Source of the DNA: Buddleja alternifolia | Taxonomy: Eukaryota > Streptophyta > Magnoliopsida > Lamiales > Scrophulariaceae | Length of the DNA: 64,000 bases | NCBI GenBank assembly: GCA_019426215.1 | Contig: CM033405.1 | Location: 32,704,199-32,768,198, forward strand | Direction: 5' to 3' | Shown here: in pieces, positions 24,039-35,556 of the stretch | Numbering within the stretch: position 1 is the stretch's first letter | Layout of the letters: every line of letters begins with the position of its first letter | The notes under the pieces: generated by a model | What the model was told of the DNA's origin: nothing | Databases searched by the model: none | What the model saw: only the letters and a program-made list of their open reading frames with translations | Translations under genes and position numbers: made by a program

Positions 24039-24436
24039 TAGGGATGTAAGTTGAGTCGAGCCGGCTCGACTCGAGCTCGAGCCTGTTTGTCTCGGGCTCG
24101 CGAGTTTCTTCATAATTTTTATATATATTTATTTTTATATTTAAAATATTTTTATATTATAAATATTAATTATATATATTAAATATTAATTATATATATT
24201 AAATATTTAATATATAAATATTAAATATTAATTATATATATTAAATATTAAATATATAAATATTAAATATTAAAAATTTAGGCTCAAGCTCGCGAGCCTG
24301 GCTCAGGCTCGCGAGCTTGGGCTCGGCTCGAGCTCGAGCTCGAGCTCCCTTGAGTTGAGCTTGACGAGCTCGAGCTCAAGCTCGAGCCTGGCAAAATCGC
24401 TAGGCTCGGCTCGAGCTCGGCTCGTTTACATCCCTA
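24039..24436. mobile_element. hAT-like MITE rich in GAGCTCGAGC
   Basis: Ends tagggatgtaa and ttacatcccta are perfect inverted repeats. The 8-bp repeat gttgagga flanks it (24031-24038 and 24437-24444). Unit C has the unoccupied site (cagttgagggtcttgg, about 35278). The interior is built of cgagctcgagc and gctcgcgag repeats around an (ATATTAAAT)-type core at 24120-24270. Confidence 0.88.
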
Positions 24437-24715
24437 GTTGAGGATCTTGGATTAATTCATAGTCTTATATTAATTAGATATATAAATATTTATTTTCACA
24501 AACCCTTTGTTACAAAATTAGGGGAGTGTTGATATTTTCAGCAAAAAGTCAGATTGATGACTTTGTGGAGTAGTCAAGTTTTTGAAGAATTTCTTTATGC
24601 AGGTTCAACATTTACCAGTTTTAGAAAATGGATGATGGTATAATTATAGACTTGATAATATAACAATACAAGTTTTTAGGAAACTAGTATTAAGAGACTT
24701 TATATAGTTTTTGGG

Positions 24716-24965
24716 TCCTAGTCGACTCACACACACATATATAACGTTAAACAAAAAAGTATGGACAAGAAACCAACACAGTAATTTTCATTGAACATGA
24801 TCATCTAGAACTATGATCATGATTGTGTGATGTCCAGGCTGAATCATAGTAATTGGCCGAATGGCAAACCCGTCATTATAGTTGCACTAAGATGTTACTC
24901 GACTAGACGTGACAATTCACGAATTACTATATACCTTAGACGAATTTAATTTAAACCCGTGGTTA
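24716..24965. repeat. duplicated block, copy 1 of 3
   Basis: Reads cctagtcgactcacacac ... gactagacgtgacaattcacg. Related copies lie at 26575-26865 (unit B) and 36542-36760 (unit C), all in the same orientation. Non-coding. Confidence 0.75.
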
Positions 24966-25709
24966 TACCGATGAGAACCATGTATTTCTATCAGATTGTG
25001 ATGGAACCCCCTGTATATATTTGTAATTTCATTCGAGCATATGAAAACTAGTGAAATTAGAGTTTCACCCCCTGGGTTTATGTGTTATTGCATATTGTAG
25101 TTAACCACCATGAAATTGTCGAAATTTGGTCTCGAGATTCGTTGAAGAAAATATTGGGTGAGACGTAAGTCTAAAAGAAAATTATTATATTTCATAACGA
25201 TGTACTCACTTTCATATTCAAGAAAATGGGAGAAAAGTCGGAGACGGGGTGAGGGAATCTGAGAGTCTCTTATATCAAATTTCATAAATTGTTGCTTTTA
25301 TATTCATTTTTTAGGCTCCTTTCACAAGACTGATCATCACTATAATCTTTTTCTTAATCATTGACTATTCTTTTAATATATCAACCATTCTCACTTTTTA
25401 CATTTTACATCAAAAATTAACAATGTCAAGATGAACAAACTTTTTCTCATGAGTTTCAGGAGTTAATGATCGCTACTACATGATGGATTGGTATGGAGTA
25501 ACAAACGAATAATTGTAATTGCAAAAGAGTTATGAGTTCCGAAACACGATTGCTCAACACCAGTGCTTCGTAGTAATAAAAGGAGAATTTTGGGCAGTCC
25601 TTGAAATTGATCATTTATGCGTGGGTTCTATTGCTATTTAAGAAATTTGGTTGGAGGGAATTCAATTACTAAGACTACATTTCCTTTTCCTCCACCACCC
25701 ATAGAAACG

Positions 25710-26023
25710 TTGATAGTTTACAGTTTTACGGCTCAAATCGAGCTCGAGCTCTCCCAGAGCTCAAGCCAAGTTTCCTCTACTAGAAAATTGTGAGCAGGCT
25801 CGCGAGTTTCTCTATTTTTAATATATTTTTATTATATTAAGAATTATTTTAATAAATAAATACAAATTATATAAAAAAAAAAAAACTCAAAACATCATAA
25901 AATAAAATTAGACTCTGCTCTCTCAGCTTAAGCTCGCGAACCTGGACCCAGCTCGTGCTGAATCTCTAACCAACGCTCGAAACCAAACTCAACGAGCTCG
26001 ATCTCAGCTCGTTTACATCCCTA
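25710..26023. mobile_element. second, eroded copy of the GAGCTCGAGC MITE
   Basis: The right end agctcgtttacatcccta and internal gctcgcgagtttct and aagctcgcgaacctgg match the element at 24039-24436. The left terminus is degraded. It sits in unit B at a different site from the unit A copy (near gttgata / gttgatt), so it is an independent insertion. Confidence 0.65.
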
Positions 26024-26039
26024 GTTGATTTTTTTAAGT

Positions 26040-26400
26040 TTTATTTGTAATGATTGCCAAAAAATATAAATAATCGACACCTAATATTTCTCTAGCGAGC
26101 TTGTGGACCAACTCTCCTTTTTACATTTTATAAGTTTTAAAACGAAAATACTCTCACACTTACTTTTGAGGAGAACCACAATCATAAAAGCAATGATCTC
26201 ACTAGCAACATCGTAAGTTACACTACAAAAATGAGTATGAAAGTGATTGACGAGACAAGAAATTTTACATATAGTGCACCCAAATGCATCTGAGGTATCT
26301 CAATCACAGGAATGTCGGGAATGATACTCAGAATACCCCAACTAAAGGAAAGCCCGTAATGTAGATATGACATGATTCGAAAATGCACTGATGATCGTCG
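26040..26400 (-). pseudogene. conserved short coding-like tract, unit B copy (frameshifted)
   Basis: The minus-strand frame runs FRIMSYLHYGLSFSWGIL then VIEIP, after which one missing base (cctcagatg instead of cctccagatg) breaks the frame kept in A and C. Homology to the other units ends at about 26400. Confidence 0.4.
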
Positions 26401-26575
26401 AACTAACAGTTAGTACAATCATCTAACAACTGCGTGCTATAAAAGTGGAGAAAAACCCACACGCTTTTGGTGGGAGTCGAATCCAAGACATTAGGCCTCA
26501 GATTTGTTAGTAGAGTTAGGCTTGATCGGCTAACTTTGTAGGTATCTGGGAAGATGGTGTTATAGTTTTTGACCA
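26400..26575. other. filler at the unit B deletion, possibly a SINE fragment
   Basis: Includes gtgggagtcgaatccaagac, whose reverse complement resembles a Pol III B box. It stands where the other units carry the GRP gene. Too short and worn to classify. Confidence 0.3.
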
Positions 26576-26865
26576 AGTCCTAGTCGATTCACACACACTG
26601 ACACGCGCGTGTGTGTATATATATATATATATGTATGTATGTAAACAAAAAGACATGGAAGAGGAAGCCAACATAGTAATTCTCACCGGGCGTAATCATG
26701 TATAATTAAGGTCATGAACCCATGATTGTGTTATGCCCAAATTGAATCATGTTAATTGACCGAATGGCAAACCCGTCAGTATAGTTGCACTAAGATGTCA
26801 CTCGACTAGACGTGACAATTCACGACTTACTATATACCTTAGACGGATTCAAACCCGTGGTTATA
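26575..26865. repeat. duplicated block, copy 2 of 3
   Basis: cctagtcgattcacacac ... gactagacgtgacaattcacg, as at 24716 and 36542, with a (GT)n(AT)n microsatellite at about 26608-26642. The following 26866-27180 matches C 37200-37600 (gatatacaccaaaatcacc). Confidence 0.75.
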
Positions 26866-27195
26866 TATACTGATGAGAGTAAAGGGTCAAAACACAATTC
26901 CGCTACTTTAATGGCATAGAACCATGTCGTTATATCGCTGATTTATAATAAGATTAAGATGTGATTATGAAACTTGAACTAATTAATTTGATATATAAAT
27001 TTTGTGATATACACCAAAATCACCTAATATATATTATATTTTGACTTGATTTAATGAGCACCTTAAAATTGGGTAATAATACTACGGAGTCATCTTGCTT
27101 TATGAAAAAAAGAAAGAAGAAGACGCCGAAATGGACAATCAAAAGTGATCTTACGTGTATGTTCTTTCCAAAATAATGTTTATATTGTTGTGCAC

Positions 27196-27676
27196 TGTTG
27201 AAGATGGCTTCATTTCAAGAAGTTAAATTATCCCACATTGGAAAATGGTTGTAAAGGGTGGTCCCTTTATCCTATAAAAGGAGACCACCTATTTACATTT
27301 AGAGATATCCCAAATTGCCTAAGTCTTTTAGCAATTTCTTCTTTATTCCTCTATAGTTTGTAATAGTTTCACTTTAGTCCTTTAGTGAAATATTTTGGTG
27401 GGGTCCGAGGACGTAGGCTAAATTAGCCGAACCTCGTTAAATTTGGTGTTCTTTTTTTTGTGCTATTCTTCAAGTAACCATTGTTAGTTATAGTTGTAGT
27501 GTTATATTGTGCTATTAAATTCGTCTAGTTAATTCTGTCGAGGAGATTGGGTTTTAAGCGCAACCGTTGTGACGCCTCCAATCTTTCCTGGGAATTAAAT
27601 CTAGTGTAATTTTCTAGTACAATATTTCTCTCGCTATTTCTATATTTGGTGGAATATGACTCTGAGTTCCACAACA
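27196..27676 (+). repeat. Copia 5' LTR
   Basis: 481 bp, starts TGTTGAAG, ends CCACAACA. A TATA box (TATAAAAG, 27273-27280) lies about 80 bases in, the expected promoter position. Confidence 0.95.
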
Positions 27677-27678
27677 AG

Positions 27679-27690
27679 TGGTATCAGAGC
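27679..27690 (+). promoter_or_regulatory. Copia primer-binding site
   Basis: TGGTATCAGAGC, two bases after the 5' LTR, complementary to the 3' part of initiator methionine tRNA as in most plant Copia elements. Confidence 0.9.
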
Positions 27691-27812
27691 TCGGGTATTC
27701 TGAGTATGCTCTGTGGTCGCAGTTTAATCTGATCTTCCACATCAGAAAAGTTTTCTCGGGCTATTTGGCTTTGGCATTTGGAGGGCTCTTGAAGAATAAT
27801 TTGTAACCAAAA

Positions 27813-30800
27813 ATGGAAGACACCTCAAAAGCGTCGTCGTCCATTTGGGCGAGAACCACTGTGGCAAATACGCGATTGGCAGTGGAGTCTTTTGATGGCA
27901 CAGGCCATTTTGGTATGTGGCAAAGCGAAGTTGTAGACGCACTCTTTCAACAAGGTCTATACTTAGCTATTGAAGAGAAGAAACCAAATGATATAGAGGA
28001 AAAAGATTGGAGTATGATGAATCGGTTGGCATGTGGAACAATTCGTTCGTGTCTATCCAGAGAGCAGAGATATGCGTTTTCGAAAGAAAACTCGGCATAT
28101 AAATTGTGGATGGCACTAGAGGAGAAGTTTCTGAAGAAAAGTTGTCAGAATAAGCTCCATTTGAAGAAGCGGCTCTTTCGCTTCACATTTGTTTCGGGTT
28201 CCACTATGAATAGTCACATTATCAGTTTTAATCAACTGGTTACCGATTTGATAAATTTGGATGAGACCTTTAAAGACGAGGATTTGGCTCTGATGTTGCT
28301 GGGATCCCTTCCTGAGGAGTTTGAGTTTCTTGAAACCACTCTACTTCACGGGAAGGCTGCTGTATCTCTTAGCGAAGTTTGTGCTGCCCTGTACAGTTAT
28401 GAACTGAGAAAGAAGGACAAGCAAGTTAGTTCAGACGGAGATGCAGAGGTTTTGTTCGTCAGAGGTCGTTCACAAAACAAAAACAAAGGAAAGAAAGGGA
28501 GATCCAAGTCCAGGCATAAACTAAGCAAAGACGAGTGTGCCTACTGTCGAGAAACAGGACACTGGAAGAGAGATTGCCCAAAGCTGACAACTAAGGGCAA
28601 TTCTAAGGCCGTGGCGGAATCAAATGTAACCGCGTGTGATGATGCCGAATCGGACTTCTCATTGGCGACATCATCCAGCGGTGCTTCTGAAGTATGGATG
28701 CTGGATTCAGCATGTAGTCATCATATGACACCACATTTGGATTGATTCTTTGATTTCAAAGAACAAAATGACATTGTCTTCACAGCAAATGAAGCTCCTC
28801 TTACTACACTTGGGATTGGTTCAGTTCGCTTGAAGAATCACGATGGATCAATCATAACCCTAAAGGGTGTTCGGTATGCACCAGAAGTGAGGAAAAACCT
28901 TATTTCCGTTGGAACTTTAGAATCGAAAGGTTTTGAAGTAAGAGCTAAGGATGGGGTGATGAAGATCATCCCTGCTGCACTCGTGGTAATGAAGGGAATT
29001 CGGAAGAACAACAATACGTATCACTACATGGGTGGTACAGTTGTGGGTGCAGTAGCAGCAGTTACTGTTGATGATCGGAATTCAGAAGCAGTTAGGCTAT
29101 GGCATATGCGCTTGGGACATGCAGGTGGAAAATCCTTGAATCTCCTCATAAATCAAGGATTGTTGAAAGGAGTGAAATACTCCAAATTGGAGTTTTGTGA
29201 ACATTGTGTTCGTGGGAAACAAACAAGGGTTAAATTTGGAACAGCAATCCATAATACTGAGGGTATCTTGGATTATGTTCATTCGGATGTATGGGGTCCC
29301 TCAAAAACGAGTTATTTGGGAGGGAAACACTATTTTGTAACCTTTGTTGATGATTTTTCCCGGAGAGTTTGGGTGTATACGATGAAGACGAAGGATGAAG
29401 TGTTTGAGGTATCTCTCAAATGGAAAAAGATGGTGGAAACTCAGATTGATAAAAAGGTCAAACGTCTCCGTACAGACAATGGTGGAGAATTTAGGAGTGG
29501 TCCATTTCAAAAATTTTGTGAGGATGAAGGCATTGTCAGACACTTCACTGTTAGACATACACCACAACAGAACGGAGTGGCAGAACGCATGAACCGGACT
29601 TTGCTGGAGAAAGTTCGGTGTTTGTTATCCAATGCTGGGTTGGGTAAAGAATTTTGGGCTGAGGCTGTGACGTATGCATGCCATCTCGTTAATCGTCTAC
29701 CATCTACTGCTATTGATGGAAAAACACCATTTGAAAAATGGTTTGGAAAGCCTGCTGCTGATTATGATTCCTTACATGTGTTTAGTTCCGCTGCATATTA
29801 TCATGTTAAGGAATCAAAGTTGGATCCTAAAGCAAAGAAAGTTGTGTTCATGGGGATCACCTCTGGTATAAAAGGCTATCGTCTTTGGTGTCCAGAAACA
29901 AAGAAAATAATCTTTAGCAGGGATGTCACCTTTGATGAATCTACCGTGTTGGAAAAGGTGAATGCAGAACAGCATGATGGTACTCCCAAACAGGTGGAGT
30001 TTGAAAAGTTTGTTGTCCCAGCAGATCAAGAAACTCTTGATCATTCTCCTACGGTAGAAGGAGATTTTGAAGAAGAGGAAGTTCAACCCCAAGAACTTCC
30101 ACAGCAACTTGAATCAATTGCAACTAGCAAGCCAAAGAGGACAATCAGAAAGCCTGCTCGCTTTGATGATATGGTGGCTTGTGCATCTGCAATTGCCGCT
30201 GATGATGTTCCTACCACTTATATTGAAGCAGTCAAAGGACCAGAGAAAGATAAGTGGAGGATTGCCATGAGTGAAGAAATGCAGTCCCTTCATAAGAATC
30301 AAACATGGGAACTGGCCAGTCTCCCGAAGGGAAAGAAGGCAATTGGATGTAAATGGGTATTTGCAAAGAAAGATGGGTTTCCTAGCCAAGGTGATGTTCG
30401 CTACAAAGCCAAATTGGTGGCCAAAGGTTACGCTCAGAAGGAGGGCATTGATTATAATGAGGTGTTTTCTCCAGTTGTAAAACACTCCTCCATTAGAATT
30501 TTGTTGGCTTTGGTAGCACAGTTGGATTTTGAACTAGTTCAGTTGGATGTAAAAACTGCATTTTTACATGGAGACTTGGAAGAGAAAATCTATATGACTC
30601 AGCCAGAGGGATTCAAAGTTGCTGAAAATGAAAATTTGGTTTGTAAACTTCAAAAATCGTTGTACGGATTGAAGCAATCTCCGAGGCAGTGGTACAAGCG
30701 ATTTGACAAGTTTATGATGGGAATTGGGTACACAAGAAGCAAATACGATCATTGTGTGTATTTGCACAAGCTACAAGATGGATCCTTCATATATCTTCTT

Positions 30801-31775
30801 CTGTATGTTGATGATATGTTGATTGCCTCCCCGGGTCTAATAGAAATTGAGAAGTTGAAGACTCATTTGAAAAGAGAGTTCGAGATGAAGGATCTAGGTG
30901 AGGCGAAGAAGATTCTTGGCATGGAGATTTTCAGAGATAGAAAATTGAGGAGGCTTTGTTTGACTCAGAAACAATATCTGAGTAGGATGTTGAGGCGTTT
31001 TGGCATTGATGAAAAGTCAAAACCAGTTAGTACTCCGCTTGCTCCTCATTTTAAGCTTAGCTCCGCTTTGTCACCGAAATCTGATGCAGAACGGGAATAC
31101 ATGTCAAAAGTACCGTATGCAAATGTTGTTGGTAGCTTGATGTATGCTATGGTGTGTACGAGGCCTGATATTTCCCAAGCAGTGAGGGTTGTGAGCAGGT
31201 ATATGCATGATCCTGGAAAGGAACATTGGCAAGCTGTGAAATGGATTTTGCGATACATCCATGACACAGCTGATGTTGGTTTGATATTTGAGCGGGAACA
31301 TAGTGAGTATGTAGTCGGATATTGCGATTCAGACTATGCTGGTGATTTAGATAAGCGTAGATCAACTACAGGCTACGTATTTACTCTTGCTAAAGCACCA
31401 GTCAGTTGGAAGTCTACCTTACAGTCAACGGTTGCTCCGTCTACTACGGAAGCAGAGTATATGGCAATTTCAGAGGCTGTAAAGGAAGCAATTTGGCTTC
31501 AAGGGTTGCTTAGTGAACTAGGGATTGGACAAAAGTATGTCAAAATTCATTGTGATAGTCAAAGTGCTATCCATTTAGCAAAGAACCAAGTTTATCATGC
31601 AAGGACGAAGCACATTGATGTTCGGTATCACTTCATAAGAGAGATACTCAAAGAAGGTGGAGTCAGAATCGAGAAGATCCATACTACTGAGAATCCTGCT
31701 GATATGTTGACAAAAGTTGTGACTGCAATCAAGTTCAAATTTTGTTTGGACTTGATCAACATTGTCAAAATTTGA
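27813..31775 (+). pseudogene. Copia gag-pol reading frame with one in-frame stop
   Basis: One frame runs from ATG 27813 to the stop at 31775, broken only by TGA at 28743-28745. Before the break: gag (UBN2-type, residues about 15-200), a CCHC zinc knuckle (CAYCRETGHWKRDC) and the protease motif LDSACSHHMT. After it, still in frame: the GAG-pre-integrase motif LWHMRLGHAG, an integrase core with TDNGGEF and AERMNRTLLEK, reverse transcriptase with LLYVDDMLIAS, and RNase H (DSDYAGDLDKRRSTTGY, CDSQSAIHLA). The stop falls just after the protease motif, so integrase and RT would need readthrough. A single G-to-A change at a Trp codon would explain it. I see no frameshift. The copy is otherwise well preserved. 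Confidence 0.93.
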
Positions 31776-31842
31776 AGATTGGTTTTGGTGACCCCGTTTG
31801 ACGAGGAGATTGAAGATTTTGAAATTCGCCAAGGTGGAGATT

Positions 31843-32323
31843 TGTTGAAGATGGCTTCATTTCAAGAAGCTAAATTATCCCACATTGGAAAATGGTTGTA
31901 AAGGGTGGTCCCTTTATCCTATAAAAGGAGACCACCTATTTACATTTAGAGATATCCCAAATTGCCTAAGTCTTTTAGCAATTTCTTCTTTCTTCCTCTA
32001 TAGTTTGTAATAGTTTCACTTTAGTCCTTTAGTGAAATATTTTGGTGGGATCCGAGGACGTAGGCTAAATTAGCCGAACCTCGTTAAATTTGGTGTTCTT
32101 TATTTTGTGCTATTCTTCAAGTAGCCATTGTTAGTTATAGTTGTAGTGTTATATTGTGCTATTAAATTCGTCTAGTTAATTCTGTCGAGGAGATTGGGTT
32201 TTAAGCGCGACCGTTGTGACGCCTCCAATCTTTCCTGAGAATTAAATCTAGTGTGATTTTCTAGTACAATATTTCTCTCGCTATTTCTATATTTGGTGGA
32301 ATATGACTTTGAGTTCCACAACA
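31843..32323 (+). repeat. Copia 3' LTR
   Basis: 481 bp, same ends and same length as the 5' LTR, with only scattered substitutions (for example gaagctaaatt against gaagttaaatt). Confidence 0.95.
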
Positions 32324-33346
32324 TGCTCAATGTCTCATTGACCATATTTCTTTAACAAGTTGAGTAGTTAGATTCTGAATATGAAATCAGGAAATTTTAG
32401 CATCAACCGAGTTGAACTGGTTGAAAGTGTAATTCATAAAACCAGTCTGTAATGCACACTCGATGTGTGAATAAAATTATAATTTGAAAAGAAAATATAA
32501 AAAATATAAGAAAATATGGACCATATGATTGTCTGAGTCACATCACCAAAATTATTGAGGTGGCACAATATTAATAACATGGTGCATTACACCTGATTTA
32601 TAAAATAAATCTGCACTTGGCTTCACCAAAATTGTTGACAGTCCAATAGCATTTTCTCGAAGCCTCTCTTCAATTGTATAACATTTTCTCGAAGCGTCTC
32701 TTCAATTGTATAAATAATGTAGATGAGTGAGTTATGTGATTAATTACAATACAATCTACATAGGAGCTCTTGGACCTGCCGCTTGATCCATCTTTCCATA
32801 TATTTGGACTCTATGAGAGGTCAACACATAAAGCGATGAGATACCACTGATACGTGAATTTTGAGAGCCACTAGACTCATATGTTGATATATGAGAAAAG
32901 TATTGAAACACATATAAAATTCTATGCACATTTTACTTTAAATGTAGACAATTAACAAATGAATTCTAATTATCCATAAGATACATAAAAATATTACTTA
33001 AATATTCTCTTTGACCTTATAATATCATCAATAACAAAACATTATTACTTGAAAATGAAAATGTTACCCGAGTTTGGGTAGAAACATTTAGAAATTTTAT
33101 TTCATGACTAAGAGTACCTTTCCTTTTCCTCCACCACCCACAGAAACTTTGATAGTTGACATTTCTTTTAAGTTTTATTTATAGTGGTTGCCCAAAAAAA
33201 AAAAAAAAAACTAATTGACACGGAATATTCCTCTCGCGAGCTTGTGGACCAACTCTTTGTTCACATTTTAGTTTTAAAACGAAAATACTTCAAACTTACT
33301 TTTAAAGAGAACCACAATCATAAAAATGACAATCGCATTAGCAACA
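32324..33346. other. unit B/C junction, no gene
   Basis: 32330-32430 resumes the duplicated text interrupted by Copia (accatatttctttaacaagttgag, cf. 37620). The phrase attttctcgaagcctctcttcaattgta is repeated in tandem at about 32650-32710. From about 33060 the text aligns with unit A near 21930. Confidence 0.6.
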
Positions 33347-33690
33347 TTATGAGTTATACAACAAATGAATATGAAAGTGATTTACCAGACATGAAATGTT
33401 ACACTTAGTGCACCCGAATGCATCTGGAGGTATCTCAATCACACAAATGTTGGATTGAAACTTTAGGATACCCCAACTAAAGGAAAGGCCATAATGTAGA
33501 TATGGCACAATGCGAAAAGGGCACTGATGATTGTCCAACCTACAAACTCCTTGCAAAACATATGCACAAAAACACACATACTTGAGTGGATTGGATATAC
33601 CTTCAAGCGGAGGAAACATGTCGATCCACACATGTAAGACAACTTGTAGCTTGTCAGCTCGACTTGAAACTTTTCAAGTTTCATCAAATG
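33347..33690 (-). other. conserved short coding-like tract, unit C copy
   Basis: The minus-strand frame includes FRIVPYLHYGLSFSWGIL, VIEIPPDAFGCTKCNISC and LVNHFHIH. Most of it is kept in frame in unit A despite base changes. Upstream in another frame lies KLEKFQVELTSYKLSY, and splice-like sites (cttgaag|gtatat, tttgcaag) lie between, so it may be two exon remnants. The paired Cys (CTKC) are conserved in A and C. Product unknown. Confidence 0.4.
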
Positions 33691-34144
33691 TTAATGTGTG
33701 AATTCAGATTCAACCCAAACATGTAATATGAAGTGTTACATACCTTTGTAATAGAAGATCTTAATTGATTTTAAAGTTATAACTTCGTAACATTAATAAG
33801 TCTCATCGGATTGGCAATGTCAAATTACAAGACGGATTTACAACTATTATCATGATTAGTCTATAGTAGAATCCATGCATAGGGACCGGTCAATAAAAAT
33901 ATGAATAATATCATTTATCACACTATTAGTTCGCCTAGATCAAACTCAACAAATTTAGAAGTTCATGTATAACCAGAGGCGCCCAATATGATACGAGTAT
34001 TAAAATAAAAGTGACATTTATTGCAATTTAGGCTAGCTTGTACATGCCTAAGCCTTATATGTTTACATGACTGACATTTTATTTGCCTAAAAATATTATT
34101 TATGTCACTAATTTATGTTACATAGATTATTGTACTCAATATAA

Positions 34145-35097
34145 TTAATTTCTTGCTTCATACTGCAAGTAGGCTATTGCTTCTTGAGCAGTGTAACAGC
34201 ACCTGCACCCTCCGCCACCATAGTGATTAGTACCACAACAACCCCATCGGCAGGGCCTCCCTCCGCCCCATCCTCCGCCATGTCCGCCCCATCCTCCGCC
34301 ACCTCCGCCCCAACCACCACCGCCTCCGCCCCAATTGCCTCCTCCTCCACCCCAATTGCCTCCTCCTCCACCGTAGGATCCATCGCTAGCTATCTGATTG
34401 GCTCCCTCAACTGCACCAAATCGATAGATCAACATTAGTAATTAGAGAAAATAAAATAGAACAAAACATTTATTAGTTAAATAATATCACATGCACATGT
34501 CTACAAGTTGAATAAGTGTTTAAGTGAAGAAATATAAATTTAACTCTTACACGAAATCACATATATATAGAAATATATAGTGTTTCTTTAATTCTTGCCA
34601 AAGTAAAATTGTTGTATGTAATAAGAGAAAACAGATATAAGTGGAACACATCAAGTATAAAGGCATGATAGCTAGACAATTAAACAATAAATTAAATATC
34701 TTGTTTTGAAGTATTGAACAATTATTTTGGGATGAAAGTAAAAAAAAAATTGGAGTGTCCGTTGTGGGACTAAGAAAGTATAAGATACGACAATTTCAAA
34801 TATATTTCAATTATCAAATAAGTAATAGTAAAAAAAAAAAATTGAGAATAAGAATCCTATCAAAAGTGAACCATATAAGTTAAAGTCTCGTACATTTGAT
34901 AGTAAAATAAAAGTTTTAGAAAATTCTAAAATTGAAAACTCAAAAAAATAAATAAACTAGTGAACAAAAAAGGTTTATTCTAATATTCACTCTTTTTTCT
35001 CACCTTGAACCTTATCACTTGCCGCAGCAGATGAGATTATAGCAAGAACTACAAAAAGGGCACCAATTAAAATAAAAGTTTTGGACTTCATTTTCAT
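34145..35097 (-). CDS. secreted glycine-rich protein with Cys-rich C-terminus (intact copy)
   Basis: Two exons: 35004-35097 and 34145-34410, joined CAAG|GTGAG ... GTGCAG|TTGAG with matching phase, 119 aa. Residues 1-27 are a typical signal peptide (basic MKMKSK, hydrophobic ILIGALFVVLAIISSAAA), so the protein should be exported to the cell wall. Residues about 41-85 are Gly-rich repeats (GGGGGNWGG, GGGGGGWGG). The end carries paired Cys (CRWGCC and CRCC), as in plant GRPs of the AtGRP3 type, some of which bind wall-associated kinases. That role is family knowledge, not shown here. A minus-strand TATA box lies at 35182-35189. A sister copy in unit A is broken and unit B has lost it. The plus-strand Ser/Pro/Thr-rich frame across exon 2 is an artefact of the GGN repeats. 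Confidence 0.88.
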
Positions 35098-35181
35098 ACA
35101 AGAGAAAAAGCACTTATTCTTTTTTTTTTTTTCCAATTGCAAATTTTGAGAAGGATGGGAATCATAATGCTTCATGAACTT

Positions 35182-35189
35182 TATTTATA
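35182..35189 (-). promoter_or_regulatory. TATA box of the GRP gene
   Basis: Minus strand CTATAAATAAAG, about 85 bases upstream of the start codon. The aligned site in unit A has lost the first T of the core. Confidence 0.55.
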
Positions 35190-35556
35190 GTATAAAACAT
35201 ACTCCCATAAGTCATAAGCTGACATTATATTTATTGAAGTTTAATATGTCTCATATAATTAATTCAATTGTGGTTTGCAGTTGAGGGTCTTGGATTAATT
35301 CGAAATCTTATATTAATTTGATATAGAAATACTTATCTTGACAAACCCTTTGTTACAAAACTAGGGGAGTGACAATATTTTTAGCAAAAAGTCAGACTGA
35401 TGACTTTGTGGAGTAAATTTCAACATATTTTGACTTTCTTGATCAAGTTTTGAGGACTTGCTCTCTACATTTTTAACATTATATCTAATTTTAGCAAATG
35501 AATGATGGTATCATCATAGACTTGTAATTATAGTACATATAACTCTGAATGTATTT

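Larger units (their letters stand above)
19637..24990. repeat. segmental duplication, unit A
   Basis: Starts gtggtggaaccccctgta and aligns with unit B from about 25001. Its centre (about 21950-24000 and 24440-24540) aligns with unit C (33080-35400). It contains, in order, a 1 kb hAT insertion, the conserved tract near 22180-22500, the GRP pseudogene, a hAT MITE and the 24716-24965 block. All units are head-to-tail. Confidence 0.8.
27196..32323 (+). mobile_element. full-length Ty1/Copia LTR retrotransposon (Tork/Tnt1-like)
   Basis: Two 481-bp LTRs (27196-27676 and 31843-32323), TGTTG...CAACA, differ at roughly ten positions by eye, so the insertion is fairly young. Primer site TGGTATCAGAGC is at 27679-27690 and a purine tract aaggtggagatt at 31831-31842. 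Flanks tgcac and tgctc are a probable 5-bp duplication with one change. Domain order gag, protease, integrase, RT, RNase H marks it as Copia. The Tork/Tnt1-like assignment is from resemblance. It sits inside unit B, and unit C has no element at the matching place (about 37600). Confidence 0.95.
25001..33055. repeat. segmental duplication, unit B (GRP gene lost)
   Basis: Opens with gatggaaccccctgta like unit A and follows A to about 26400. The equivalent of A 22380-24700, including the GRP gene, is absent, replaced by about 170 bases. Homology resumes at 26575 and continues to about 27180 and again from 32330, the Copia element lying between. The segment 32770-33055 (ggagctcttggacctgcc ...) matches unit C 40320-40640. 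Confidence 0.75.

Noticed and set aside
28830..31775. Treating the second Copia frame as an independent gene
   Set aside because: It is in the same frame as the upstream gag-protease frame and the Met at 28830 is internal. Only the TGA at 28743 separates them.
34184..34438. Plus-strand Ser/Pro/Thr-rich frame opposite the GRP exon (also at 23017-23250)
   Set aside because: It is the antisense reading of Gly codons (GGN becomes NCC), follows the GRP exactly and has no own start context or homology.
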